Positions 1 to 10,879 are shown, counted from the first letter of the stretch. The stretch: DNA of 64,000 nucleotides from Nemertoderma westbladi (GCA_032718475.1 JAUCBJ010006628.1:1-64000); one strand, 5' to 3'. Numbers and translations: made by a program. The notes: generated by a model not told the origin, from the letters alone.

Positions 1-1166
1 GGGGTTGAATATAAATTAATAAAGAAGCCGCAAGGTGGTGTAATGGAAAGCAAGTCTTATCCGTCACTGCTTATACTGATACAGTATAAATCAAACAACT
101 AAGGTTATGCAGCAATCTATTCGGCTTTCTTGACAGCCGATAACTTACAACCCTTCGGATGAATTCAGAATATTTTAACCCACCAACCTCCCCTTTCTTC
201 CTCCATAAAATGTAATAAAGGTTGAGTGTAAATTATTTAATGATGTTTAACGGTTCAGTTATTGATTTCTAATTGTTTCATATTTGCAAAGCGGAGCTGC
301 GCAAAAAACAGGATAGCACGTCTGTATCATAAAGTATATTCTCCCCAATAAACGTATTGACTTACTGTAATTACATTTTTTGGAATCCAAGCTTTCTAAA
401 CTGATAAAAAAAATTACGATCAATAATGTGAAAAATGGTGCAATTTCGTAAAATACACTATCAAAATGTTAATAAATAAAATTTACAGGCAAAATCGCAA
501 ATTATGTTTTCATGTAGGCATCGACAGTGAGTTGAACTAGTTATGTTTCAAATTCCAAACAATATAATAGCGATTTGTAAAAAAAAAAATGGGCTGGGGG
601 CGTGGGGTTGTACGTCAACATCAAATTACACAATATTTCGGGTTAAATGGTGCAGTAGGTCAACTTGGTGGTCAACTTCTTTAGTATTGTGCAGAATGTA
701 TCCGAATTATTGGTAAATAAATAAAATTAAACAGTAATCTCTAGTTGGATCTGGGGAATGCAACTCTAAATACATTAGGAGCCTTGGTGTCGACGAGAAG
801 ATGCTCTTAAGATTTCCAGTATTTTTTCACTATGGATGGATTCAAATACTTTCTTTCTTCAAGTTAGACAAAAGATTTACTACGAAGAAATTTAAAGAAT
901 AAACTAATATATGAAATTGATTAATTCCATAATTAAGATATACAAATTAAATCTAATCTAATAAAAGCTATTGTTACTAGTAAAATATAATTTACCTGTT
1001 TTTACACAAACTTATAATTATTATAAAGGAACTGCCTGAATACTTTATGATATGGAAAACCTTACTGTAGTCAGTATACTATACATACTTACTGTAGTCA
1101 GTATACAAAAAATATAAAAATTCTTAACGAATGATGAATAATTATTAGTTATTATGAATTTTGCAG
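1..1166. other. Non-coding stretch, probable intron of gene 1
   Basis: I see no coding region here. It is AT-rich and ends in a pyrimidine-poor splice acceptor (TTTTGCAG at 1159-1166). The last 60 or so bases resemble the sequence just before the paralogous exon at 55704, so this is probably the intron upstream of gene 1's first visible exon. The signal-peptide exon expected for gene 1 would lie left of the window. Confidence 0.5.
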
Positions 1167-1283
1167 TTTTCGTCGTTAATGGAAAGTACAATGGATATTA
1201 TAGAAAAAGTTTTCGATGATGATCTTCAAAGACACAGAGAAAAGTTTGGGGAAATCATTGATGATTGTTCGGCGATCAATCAG
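1167..1283 (+). CDS. Gene 1, 5' exon (39 codons, phase 0-0)
   Basis: This is an internal exon of exactly 39 codons between an AG acceptor (ends 1166) and CAG|GTATAC (donor at 1284). It encodes a charged, helix-prone peptide with the core MDIIEKVFDDDLQRHREKFG and ends in AINQ. The main support is the paralogous exon at 55704-55817. The two share their borders and reading frame, most differences are substitutions, and the only length change is one codon. That pattern suggests both copies were under coding constraint. I recognise no domain; it may be a short coiled coil. By analogy with gene 2 it should follow a signal-peptide exon, placing it at the mature N terminus of a secreted protein. The open frame continuing downstream is only the satellite reading through. 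Confidence 0.6.
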
Positions 1284-1300
1284 GTATACTGGACCCATAT

Positions 1301-1826
1301 CTATCGGATATGCTCGGATATCTGTCGGATATGCTCGGATATCTATTGGATATGCTCGGATATCTGTTGGATATGCTCGGATATCTGTCGCATATGCTCA
1401 GGTATCCATTGGATATGCTCGGATATCTATCGGATATGCTCGGATATACATTGGATATGCTCGGATATCTGTCGCATATGCTCAGGTATCCATTGGATAT
1501 GCTCGGATATCTATCGGATATGCTCGGATATGCTCGGATATCTGTCGCATATGCTCAGGTATCCATTGGATATGCTCGGATATCTGTCGCATATGCTCAG
1601 GTATCCATTGGATATGCTCGGATATCCATTGGATATGCTCGGATATCTATCGGATATGCTCGGATATCTGTCGCATATGCTCAGGTATCCATTGGATATG
1701 CTCGGATATCCATTGGATATGCTCGGATATCCATTGGATATGCTCGGATATCCATTGGATATGCTCGGATATCCATTGGATATGCTTGGATATCCATCGG
1801 ATGTGCTCGGATATCCATCGGATATG
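1301..1826 (+). repeat. 21-bp minisatellite in intron, about 25 copies
   Basis: A tandem array starts 17 bases after the exon donor. The unit is GGATATGCTCGGATATC plus four variable bases (TATC, TGTC or CATT). As 21 is divisible by three and the unit lacks stops, all three forward frames and one reverse frame stay open, giving false 7-residue repeat proteins such as DICRICS and IGYARIS. The paralogous intron at 55838-55890 has only two to three units, so the array expanded after duplication. Confidence 0.95.
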
Positions 1827-1899
1827 TTCATCAAACTACCATACAGTAACATATCAAATTCAAACTGCGGAATTTAGCAATATTTCAAGTTTGGAATAA

Positions 1900-2198
1900 A
1901 AATAGTAATTTATTATGGTTATATTTATGAACTATTTTGAACAAAATTATATTTTGTTAAATATATATAATACAATATAATTATATTTATTTATTTTCAA
2001 GCAAGTTAAAGTAAAAAACCTTACCGGCAGGTGTGTTAGTACCAAAGTATGTAAAACACTAAAAAGCAACATAACCTAGACGTTTCATGCAATCAGTGAT
2101 CAGTTGACAGCAGCCAGCTGATCTATAGGTTTCGCCCCCTATCCCTATTCTTATACCATCCTATTGCTGGATTTCTATATATATATATCGCTTTCTAT
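1900..2198. other. AT-rich intronic sequence
   Basis: Nothing recognisable apart from AT-rich runs and a short (TA)n before the Penelope-like fragment. Confidence 0.4.
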
Positions 2199-2993
2199 AT
2201 ATGCTGGATGTGCTGCCTGAAGGCAAGATATCTACAAACAGCTCTGGGTCTGCTGATCGTCTCGCTGAACTAGAGGTAGAACCCACGGACCATCTCTACT
2301 CCCTGGACATTGTGAGTTTATTCACTAACGTCCCACTGAGGGAGGCGGTGCAGCTTGCTGCTGATCTACTGTATGAGCGGCATCCGGGCAGCCAGCCAAT
2401 CAGCAAGGACCAATTTATTGGTCTTATGCTGTTGGCTACCAAGGATGTCGTATTCCTGGATCACCATGGTAACTACGTCTGTCAGAAAGATGGTGTCGCT
2501 ATGGGCTCTCCATTGGGCCCCATGTTCGCCAACATCTTTCTGTCAAAGTTCGATGAGAGGATCGCTGCGGGCACTAAGATTAGTGTAGGTAGGTCGATGA
2601 CGTATTTAGCGTTTGCAGTAACGACCCCACTGAGAAGCGGAGAGAGGTCAATGACCTCCATCCCAATCTCAAGTTTGCCCTTGAGATGGAGGTGGAGGGC
2701 CGCTTGTCCTTTCTTGATTTGGTTGTCACTCGGGTTGACTATGCTCTTTCAACGGCGTGGTATCGCAAGCCTACAAATACTGGGCTCGATCTCAATGCCA
2801 CTGCGTGTGCCTCTGAGTCTTACAAACGCGGTGTAGTTCGTGGTATGTTTCATCGCAACTTTAATGCCAGTAAGGGTGGGGATGGTTCCCAACTCTATAC
2901 CGCTATTGGGGATGCTAAGAATATTCTCAACAATAACCAATATACTGATGCTGTGGTCGAGCATGAGCTTGCTATAGTTCAAGAAAAATGACA
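2199..2993 (+). pseudogene. Penelope-like element reverse transcriptase, broken
   Basis: This is part of a retroelement RT. The first frame (2201 to about 2585) has SLDIVSLFTNVP and DGVAMGSPLGPMFANIF, which are typical of Penelope-like RT motifs. After a frameshift the frame from about 2587 to 2991 carries V-D-D-V-F (the catalytic box), then LSFLDLVVTR and WYRKPTNTG, the usual order in this family. The tyrosine codon expected before VDD reads TAG (2590-2592). With the frameshift and the stop the copy is dead. No GIY-YIG endonuclease is visible. It lies in the intron between gene 1's first two visible exons and is absent from the paralogous gene 2 intron, so it inserted after the duplication or was lost from gene 2. 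Confidence 0.85.
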
Positions 2994-3606
2994 TAAATTA
3001 TGTTATAAATAAGTTAGCTTGTATTTATGGTGGCGTTTGGAGCCATCTTATAATAATATAGCTAGGCCCTACTGGTTATTAATAGCTATACCCCACCTAC
3101 CAGTAGGTAATACAGTAGGCCTATCTGGCTGTCAGGCAAATTTCCACCTATAAGTATCTATCCGTTAAGTAATGTCCCCTTAGTGGACATTACATAATTA
3201 CTTAATATACTTAATAAAGTTACTACGTAAACAATAACACCAAATACAATACTAAATGTACAGGCCAATACAATGCTGTAATGTCCTCTAAAGTTGTAAA
3301 GTGCTAAATAACAACTCGCTGTTACTAATGGTGTTGAGTAATGTTACAATTTTGGAATAAATAAATATAATTATTAATTATTGGTTTTCAAGCTTCTACT
3401 TCAATAATACAATATACTTAATGTTAAAATAACTTGTATAAATGTCAAAATGAAATGTATAAAAATAAAAATATCTAGTCTAATAACTAATTTAATTTGC
3501 CGTCAATTTTCACGACAGAAGTTGCTTATGTAACACTACCAAGAGCCGAAATTCATGCCACCGCCATTGCATCAACGCTATCTACCACGGGCTGATCACT
3601 GCTGAG
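2994..3606. other. Intronic, no gene seen
   Basis: AT-rich with a few GTAGGCCTA-type words. I see no coding or RNA signal. Confidence 0.4.
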
Positions 3607-3610
3607 TTAA

Positions 3611-3613
3611 AGG

Positions 3614-3649
<36 letters not shown>

Positions 3650-3780
3650 GGATAAGCCCGAACAAATTTCATAACTTTTTTTGTTATTGCATCTAGAGCA
3701 GAATTAAATGGGGATTTCAAATCTCAAAACCACTAGAGAGATTTCTTTTAGTTCTCGAGTTATCGTAAGACTCCACCATT
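3611..3780 (+). mobile_element. TTAA/G-run MITE, diverged left end
   Basis: TTAA (3607-3610) is followed by a G-rich run including 32 consecutive G (3617-3648). The next 130 bases share the layout of the TTAA-flanked element at 25302-25993: an AATxAATGG-like stretch, CAAATCTxAAAACC, then TCTTTTAGTT and AGTTAT. I take it as a distant family member. I could not place its right end. Confidence 0.5.
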
Positions 3781-4667
3781 TCTTTATCTTTTTTGTGATT
3801 TTTGGTTTTTATGAAAGGAAATTTAATAAGCTTTAATAAACGTTGGCCGGCCACTTTTTTGATTTCAGAATATGATGAAAATTAACATGCTGGTTCAAAA
3901 AATTGTGGTATCTAAAAATAAAAATGGAGAATAACGGAATAGTCTTTTTAGCTATTTTTTTATGTCTCACACCAGCCGATAGGGGGTGGTTTTTATTTAC
4001 GAATGAATGGTATATCGTTTTCTTTGCATTTTTCAAACCACATTGGAGATATAAACAAATTAAAAACAAAAACACCAATATATTAATGTTATATTATTTT
4101 TTTCATTCGTCTGGTTTTAAATATTTTATATTGTTATTTAACACATAAATAGTAATAAATACAGAAATTACCAGTCTGAAGTTGATGAGAAAAGAAGTAA
4201 AATCTGCAGCGAGTTTTGGGGTAGTCCCGCCTTCGCTTCCATAAAGTGGAAGGAAAGCATGTTGCCAAGTCCTCGGTTCATAGTTTCCACCACAAGATCT
4301 GTGGTAATAAATCATTTCTCACTTCCTCAAACTCAAGCATTTGTCAGCTCTGTGGAGGTCTTTCTATACCCTGCCGCCTACCATCTGATCAACTGTCCCT
4401 GTAACTTAAGATCATTGATTGAGGACTGAACTTACCGCAAATGATGTATCCAACACTTTACTATCAGAGTTCTATCATAAAATTTTTTCTATCAGGAGTT
4501 CTATCATAAAATTTTATCTCAAGTGCCACCCCCATGGCTTAATTTACATTAAGAAATACAGAAAATACATTAATATCCCACCAAAAAGATAACTAAATTT
4601 TGACTAAATCAGCTTATTAACTAAATTTATGATTTAATAATCACTATAATATTTATTTGTGTTTCAG
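3781..4667. other. Intronic, no gene seen
   Basis: AT-rich. Short open frames on both strands around 3830-4150 have no recognisable content. A near-duplicate of TCTATCATAAAATTTT occurs at about 4470-4520. The segment ends with the acceptor TTTGTGTTTCAG. Confidence 0.4.
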
Positions 4668-4743
4668 AACATAAACGGGATCCCAACAGATGAAACTCTA
4701 GAATCTAGGTTTCAATTTACTCCTAAAAAAAAGCGAACATTTC
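4668..4743 (+). CDS. Gene 1, second visible exon (25 codons + 1 base)
   Basis: The acceptor GTGTTTCAG ends at 4667 and the donor is C|GTAAGT at 4744, a consensus site. The exon enters in phase 0, matching the exit of the 1167-1283 exon, and leaves in phase 1. It encodes a short linker with NINGIPT at the start and QFTPKKKRTF at the end. The paralogue at 57772-57847 has the same length (76 bp), borders and phase, with mostly non-synonymous differences in between. No domain is recognised. The similarity continues for about 80 bases into the following intron. Confidence 0.65.
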
Positions 4744-5139
4744 GTAAGTATAGCTATAGAAATCTGTCATTTTTTATGGACATTATGACTATCACTAAAT
4801 TAGTGACATATCTTCACAGCTATCCCTGAGTTACAGCTATCCCATAGAATGTGCGAAAATTAGCTCAGTCGACAGGACTTAAGGAGATTTTGTTTTATTT
4901 ATTGGGTTCGAGTCCATTTCGTAAATTAATCTTTTTACAAATCTGATATAATTGCAGATATGTTTTTTAGTACAATCCACTGAGTAATGTATTTCATACA
5001 ACATGCAAACCATGATTGAAATGTTATCTTTGTTTAACCGCAATCTTTATATATATAATATATATTTCGTAATTATTTGTAACACAATTACAATATTAAT
5101 TAGTAAAAAAATATTGACCATTATAACTTTACAATCCTT

Positions 5140-5330
5140 CAATGATACTACAGTGAGGAGGCCTCGACCAACCAAGACATTGGTGAACATGAGGCAAGTC
5201 ACTAGACTAGCCTCAGTTACCCTAACACTCGGGTCCCCAATATGAAAAGGAACGATGACTGACCTGGCAGATAAGCGTTGTCTTATTGCAGTGGATGCTC
5301 AAGAACACCGAACCCAGACTTGACAGACTG
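5140..5330 (+). repeat. Intron segment shared with gene 2 (paralogy block)
   Basis: The words AACCAA.GACATTGGTGAAC, GAGGCAAGTCACTAGACTAG and CCTGGCAGATA occur here in the same order and spacing as at about 58128-58260. This lies after the paralogous exons in both genes, so the duplicated block covers introns as well as exons. Confidence 0.75.
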
Positions 5331-5479
5331 ACGAGGTTCATACACAATGGGATTAGTATGTTTCTATTTTAACCCGTTAGAATGCCATGATTAAATACTC
5401 AGATTAAAACAACCGTGGCACGCTACATAAAATTCAGATTATATTTGTCTATTACTAGAAAAGTGTTTTGTCATCATAG

Positions 5480-5985
5480 ACAATATCAATGCCTGAGTTT
5501 TCCAGTTTCGTTTTTCCTCTCTAACCATATAACTTAGGCGGTCGGATTCACATGGAATATTCTTGGGTGAGTGTCGGGCTTGAGATACACATTGCTGAAT
5601 CTGTCATGTTTCTTCAATTTGTTGGATGCGTCGAGAAGTACGGGTCTTTCCACTGAAGGATGGTAATCTTCATTGGCCTCGAGTTCTTCCGAGTAGGATT
5701 CATCGATCCTAGACGCTGTATACTGAAGTCGGTCTGAGGTTCGCCCATAGCGTCGAACACATCACTACAATTCAATTCAATTCCTCATTCTCCTTTTCAA
5801 CCGCCGTTATTCGGCTCTCCATAAGTGAAAACCGTGCATTGATTGCCTCCTTGACTGTAGAACCTATTACTCCTTTGAGCGCCCAATAGATAATGAAGTT
5901 ATTGGCGCATTGTCGGCTGATACAGGTTTGCAGGTTCTGAGGCTGTGGGTAGGATGTGAGCCCCAGCAACGGCGGTCATGCCTGA
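5480..5985 (-). pseudogene. Fragment resembling a LINE ORF1, decayed
   Basis: On the minus strand the frame ending near 5772 reads INARFSLMESRITAVEKENE, a coiled-coil start of the type seen in LINE ORF1 proteins. After frameshifts another frame reads NKLKKHDRFSNVYLKPDTH, which resembles the RNA-binding part of such proteins. No intact frame remains. This is an assignment by general resemblance only. Confidence 0.35.
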
Positions 5986-6764
5986 TAGAATTAGGCCATC
6001 CAATAATTGATGGTTAGTTAGGATCTGAGGGAGAGAAGAATGGCCAGACAGAACCAACTAAATGTACTACAGTAGGGGTTGTTTGGTTGAAAGTGGTACA
6101 GCGGCACTGAATCATGCTATGGCTGCATTGTTGTTAGTGTACTGCTGGTGAGTATCGTCAGGGTACCCTGGTTTGTTGCCGTTGCGAGAAATAGGAGTTA
6201 GGATCTGGAACTGTACCGGTAATAGGTTGTTGGAGTAACCTCGGCATGAAACAAGTATCACAAAGACTTTTGGGTTTTAGTCTGGCTTGAAATGTGTTAC
6301 AAGATTTGCAATGCATTATATATAATCGTTGTCACCAAGAACTGTTGTGGATTGCGTAATTATATTAATCCCCCCCCCCCCCCCCCCCCATCGAAATACG
6401 CACGAGGTGCCCAAATTAAAATGGTGGTACTGTATATGTTTTTGAATTCCTTTATTAGCTAGCTAACTTATATATTCAATACATCGCGCCCTTAGGAATT
6501 AGGTCTAAGTCAAAAAATTATTATTTCGAGAAAAACGATTTTAAGTGATTGGTGAAATGACATTTGGTGATATACCATTTTCAATAACGCACAATAACTG
6601 TATTAGGCGAGACATATTGAATGTGTAATAGTTTCTTAGTCAAAACTTTTTTTTCGCGAAAAAAAAAAGGATTTAGGTCCCTTTTCTAGTATAATAATCA
6701 ATATTTTAATAGTAGTTGGTATTTCTATTGTTTATACAATAAAGATTACAATAATAACTATTTA
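5986..6764. other. Non-coding, with a C20 run
   Basis: I see no gene. ATTAAT is followed by 20 C (6370-6389). The run may mark a transposon end, but I found no matching partner. Confidence 0.4.
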
Positions 6765-6901
6765 CATCATTGTGTGCAAAGTAGCACTTTGCAGCGTTAT
6801 GACTCGAGTTTATTTATGTACCGAGCGAGCGCAGCGAGGGAGGTTTACATAAATAAACAATGGTCTTTAACGCTGAAAATTGACCTTTGCAAACAATGAT
6901 G
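6765..6901. repeat. Long imperfect hairpin (56-nt arms), MITE-like
   Basis: The arms at 6765-6820 and 6846-6901 are inverted copies of equal length. Perfect blocks are CATCATTGT at the outer ends and GTTTATTTATGTA next to the loop (13 bp). The 25-nt loop is CpG-rich (GAGCGAGCGCAGCGAG). It is probably a fold-back transposon. Confidence 0.8.
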
Positions 6902-7459
6902 TATGTCATTTTATTACATTATGTTAACTTGCATGGATGCTCATTTAAACATTTTAATCATGTACTATATCGAATATAAGTGAAAATTATTAACAGGTAC
7001 CGGTACTATATATTTATATCTAATTAAAGATATTGTTGTTATCTCCTGCATGGATGTGATCAAATCTTTGATCCATCGTCGACTGAAGCAAACTGAGTCA
7101 CTGTCTGTGTCCGTTCAGTTTTACTGAACACTATCGCCATATTTTCTTTGCTCATTTTCTCTAAAATGTCTTCTATAGGACGTATGGAATACAGTCTACA
7201 CGTTAAACAATTATTTACATACAGTTGCTAGTCCCGTCACTGCAAACTGGACGCACGCATTATGCAAACACGTGCTGCTTTATTAAATAAAAAAGCACGC
7301 ATTAATATAAATGGAAATAATAAATTCTGGAATACGGTAATATAAGATTGATTACTTTGCAGCGTTACGAGAAATTCACCAGAACGCAATGTAACAATAA
7401 TAATGATATATATATGTAATGTAATAATAATGTAACTAACTCACATATAACATACTAAC
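6902..7459. other. Non-coding, no gene seen
   Basis: AT-rich. I see nothing beyond short TA repeats. Confidence 0.4.
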
Positions 7460-7484
7460 TATAGGGTGAGTGAGGGAGACTTGA
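7460..7484 (+). repeat. 25-bp terminal inverted repeat, solitary
   Basis: The sequence starts TATAGGGTGAGTGAGGGAG and is the exact reverse complement of 20897-20921. It may be one end of a deleted copy of the element at 19924-20921. Confidence 0.6.
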
Positions 7485-8204
7485 ACCCCAAAAGTTATAA
7501 TCGCTCTAAAGAACAGATAAATAAATTTTTCAATGCCGTTTTAACTTAGATAGATAGATTTATTTATACATTATGTAAAAACAATAACAAATACACCAAA
7601 CAATGTACCGGTATAAAGGTATTGTCCAACATAACATATATGATTACCCCTAAAGCTTTGCAGCTTATTTCCAAGGGGGTCATTTATGTTACTTGGTTAC
7701 AAATACAATATTACACTACGCTAACCTAAAACCAATATAAAACGTAATTACACTATGTACATGTACAACTTTACCGAGAGCGTGACAATGTCCGACTCAA
7801 CGATAAAGATGTAATGTACAGAACAATTTATTATAAAACGTAATTACAGTATAAATAGTAAATAATTAATAACTAATAACTTACTGTAGGACTATTGTAC
7901 CTATTTTTACATTGCACACGGAGGTGAGATTTAACAGCAGGTTTAAAAGAATGTTGATTATCCAGGTGGAGAGCGCAAATGGAGCATTTGCGCCGTGCGA
8001 GCGCATGGCCGACGGCGTTGGCCATGTGGTATTGTTTTAGAATATTACAGTATTATTAATCCCATGTAAAGTTAAAAGTTAAAGCCCATATTGCTGATGG
8101 AAAATAACAAATGCCTACCTTGATTTTGTTAAGGTCAGTTTTGTTTATACTTGAAGGCTTACATATATAAGTATACATGGGCATAATATTCCAAATACTT
8201 TTGT
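7485..8204. other. Non-coding, possible LINE 3' UTR debris
   Basis: No coding frame. It contains (GATA)n-like words near 7550 and a stretch around 7640-7690 that looks like decayed LINE tail, but I cannot assign it. Confidence 0.3.
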
Positions 8205-8238
8205 TGCGCCTGTCGATTCGTATGAATCGACAGGCGCA
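8205..8238. repeat. Perfect 15-bp palindrome with 4-nt centre
   Basis: The arms TGCGCCTGTCGATTC and its exact reverse complement flank GTAT. The arms are GC-rich in an AT-rich setting. Function unknown. Confidence 0.9.
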
Positions 8239-8279
8239 TAGACCCCCCCAATTTATATTACTTGCGCATGTACATTAGT

Positions 8280-8424
8280 AGGCCTACAGAAGTACTTGGG
8301 TATTCCTGTATTCACAATATTCAACTACCATATATGAAGATAGGGTACGTTTTGACTAAAATTCTGCATCTGATGTAACATTTTGACTAGGCCTATCTGC
8401 CAAAAGAACCTCCACTATATCTGC
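8280..8424 (+). repeat. Direct repeat A, copy 1
   Basis: About 140 bp closely match 9930-10068. Shared words include GAAGATAGGGTACGTTTTGA and CTATCTGCCAAAAGAACCTC. Two same-direction copies 1.65 kb apart could be flanks of an insertion or two copies of a short repeat. Confidence 0.85.
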
Positions 8425-8429
8425 CCTTC

Positions 8430-9055
8430 ATGTAGGCCTACCATATTATTAAATTATTATTTATACTTCAAAAATTTGTGGCACGAAACACATCACACGA
8501 AATGGAATTACAATAAAAGCAGGCCATTTAAAACCATCTTCAATCAATTAATTCAGCACCTTGGAAAACCTAATAATAAAAATTATTCAAATTTGTTGAA
8601 TTGACAAAGGTGGTTCTGAATTAACGAGACGAGGGTGGACCCAGAGCTATCGAGGGTGGTCCCTGAATTAACGAGTGAGGACCCAGAGTTAATAGGGATA
8701 TTCCCTGGATTAATAAAAAATAATTAATACCAAAACTAATAACAAAAAAAACACCCAAAATATAATACCAGCAAATACAGAAATATACTCATATTAACAA
8801 ATAACACAAAAATAATTATTTAATAAAAAATTTAATATTGAACTTTTAAAGCTCTAAAATCATAAAGAAAACCCATGAAGGTGTATTCCAATTACAATTG
8901 TTCAACCCCAGTGATTTTAAAATACACCAGACATGTCAGAGAGCATTGTAAGTATCATTTCCTTTGTGCAAAAATTAATTCTTCTTGATATATTATATGC
9001 AAAATTTTCATGCATATTCAAACAATCAAAAGCGTGAAACCGGTAGTCATACAGC
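8430..9055. other. Non-coding, no gene seen
   Basis: AT-rich. A locally repeated phrase (GAGGGTGG, ACCCAGAGTTA) occurs at 8620-8700. There is no supported gene. Confidence 0.4.
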
Positions 9056-9059
9056 AATT

Positions 9060-9600
9060 GGATGTCTTTAGTAGGATCGGAAACACTCTAGAGAACATTT
9101 AAAATAAACTTCATCATTCCAAAGTGAATACTTCTTGAGATATAGCCTTTCAAAAAATTAACCAATCATAGACCACGTAGCAAACCCCGACAATCCAACA
9201 GCTATAAAACATCGTCAGTGAGTTAGGACATACTCCAGAGAATATTCTTAGCTTTCAAACTTCATCCCAAAGTGAAGCAAACTCGAGTTATCGTCGTTCA
9301 AAGCATTAGCCAATCAGGCGCCGTATCTGATGACCACGGTATGGGGGTGACTTGGGACCTCAACGCGAGATTCAGAACACCATCCAAAACATATTCGCAT
9401 AAAATCTTATCACTAATTGTCAAGGCCTAGGTAAGTTTTCAGCGTTTGAATATTTGAGCCAATCAGGTGCCAGATACAGTGACCACGGTACGCGCATGAC
9501 CTGAGACCCCAATGGAAGGTTCAGAGTACTGGCCAAAACATTTTCGCATCAAATTGTACCGTAAAATGTTACTGCATATCACAGCAAAGTCACCTACCGG
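9060..9600 (+). repeat. Diverged ~149-bp tandem repeats, each with a CCAAT box
   Basis: CCAATCA occurs at 9162, 9310 and 9459, spaced 148 and 149 bases apart. It is followed in each unit by a CCACG motif (GACCACGG in two) and, in two units, GACTTGGGACC or GACCTGAGACC, then a ...CAAAACATxTTCGCAT word. Similarity between units is moderate, so this is an old tandem repeat. Confidence 0.65.
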
Positions 9601-9929
9601 TATTTGATCAGCAAAAGATCAGGTCTGACTGTGTGATTTGGGTCTGATCATATTTTCCTTTGCATGCATAAGAAGCCCTTCAATGGTCACTATCCGCTAC
9701 ATTGATCTAATCCATATCGTCAGATAGCCCGTGTTGCTGTTATAAGATTTATTTTGATTTGGTGCGATTTGGGTAATTTTAGTTTTTTTGGGGTAAACTA
9801 TGGTATTAATAACTTCCAGTAAAATCCCAACATTAAGAACATTGCTAGAAACGTCAATCATCTATAGCCTACAAACTAAGGATAACTATCAGCCAGTTAC
9901 TGTACATGGGCAGATGGGTATACTAAGTA

Positions 9930-10068
9930 CAGGAGTACCCAGTACTTGGATATTCCTGTATTGACAATACTCAACTATATGAAGATAGGGTACGTTTTGA
10001 CTAAAATACGGCATCTGATGTAACGTTTTGACTAGGCCTATCTGCCAAAAGAACCTCCACTAAATATG
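9930..10068 (+). repeat. Direct repeat A, copy 2
   Basis: The second copy of the repeat at 8280-8424, with a few substitutions and a short deletion. Confidence 0.85.
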
Positions 10069-10069
10069 C

Positions 10070-10362
10070 CATCTCACTACAGACTGTGGAGATAGCTACC
10101 GGCAAGAGGTGCTTGGTATATAGTTTTAGTCAGTAATGGCATACAGCAACTACTGACTTTATGATTTCATCAAGTTCATCAAACCAGGCTGACGACTCAG
10201 CTGTTTAATTAATTGCAGCCGGATTGGATAAATTATTAATTAATTTGGGAAACTTTACTAATTAGTAAAATCGTTAATTAGTTCGATTCAAAAGATTTTA
10301 GAATAATTATCATTTGTAAAATAGTAAACCGCTTTGATACACCTTGTGAATAAGGATTTGGG
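10070..10362. other. Non-coding, TTAATTA-rich
   Basis: No gene. Many TAATTA/TTAATT words lie here and again at 10390-10720, partly in inverted orientation around the GC hairpin. Confidence 0.4.
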
Positions 10363-10388
10363 GGCGGGGGGGACAAAGCCCCCCCGCC
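10363..10388. repeat. GC hairpin: 10-bp perfect stem, 6-nt loop
   Basis: GGCGGGGGGG, loop ACAAAG, then CCCCCCCGCC. It sits between AT-rich arms full of TAATTA words, so it could be the centre of a fold-back element. Confidence 0.85.
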
Positions 10389-10879
10389 AATTAGGTAATT
10401 AAGTAATTAGTTAATTACTAATTAACGGTAGGAGATACGGCATCGGCGCCAGAGACTTTTTTGTGTAGAATAAAATTCCGAACAACTTTGTGATGTTACG
10501 TTTTTTCATAGCTCTTAGTGTTTTCGAGTTACGACGCTAATTAGTTTTCGGCTAATTAGTACTAATTAACAGTAATAGGAGGGCCATAGCGATGACTGAA
10601 CTTTTTTTAGATCTTACCGAGATGAACAAAAAAAAACACCGTTGCTAGGGGAAAAATCAAATACTTTTCGAGAAAAATCAATTAGAAATCTTTAATCGCT
10701 AATTACTAATTAATTAATTAACAGATTTTTTCCACAAAAACTCCTAGCTAGCGCGCTAGGGCCATCTACCAGATCGCGCAAACAGAATCGTTCTAGCTTT
10801 CGCCGTTCTCCTGGAAAAATCATTTAAAGATCCACCTAAAAAAGATCAAAGCAAAATGCCTACTTCTCAGGGAGTGATA

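Noticed and set aside
1301-1826. CRISPR-like array of regularly spaced repeats
   Set aside because: The units are contiguous with no unique spacers, and the setting is an animal intron.
1161-1899. Long open frames encoding 7-residue repeats (DICRICS, IGYARIS, DMLGYLS) on both strands
   Set aside because: They arise from a 21-bp satellite that lacks stops in several frames. The real exon ends at 1283 with a conserved donor.
4850-4925. Possible tRNA gene (TAGCTCAGTCG and a perfect GGTTCGAGTCC B box)
   Set aside because: D, T and acceptor stems do not pair. At most a chance or very old Pol III-like fragment.
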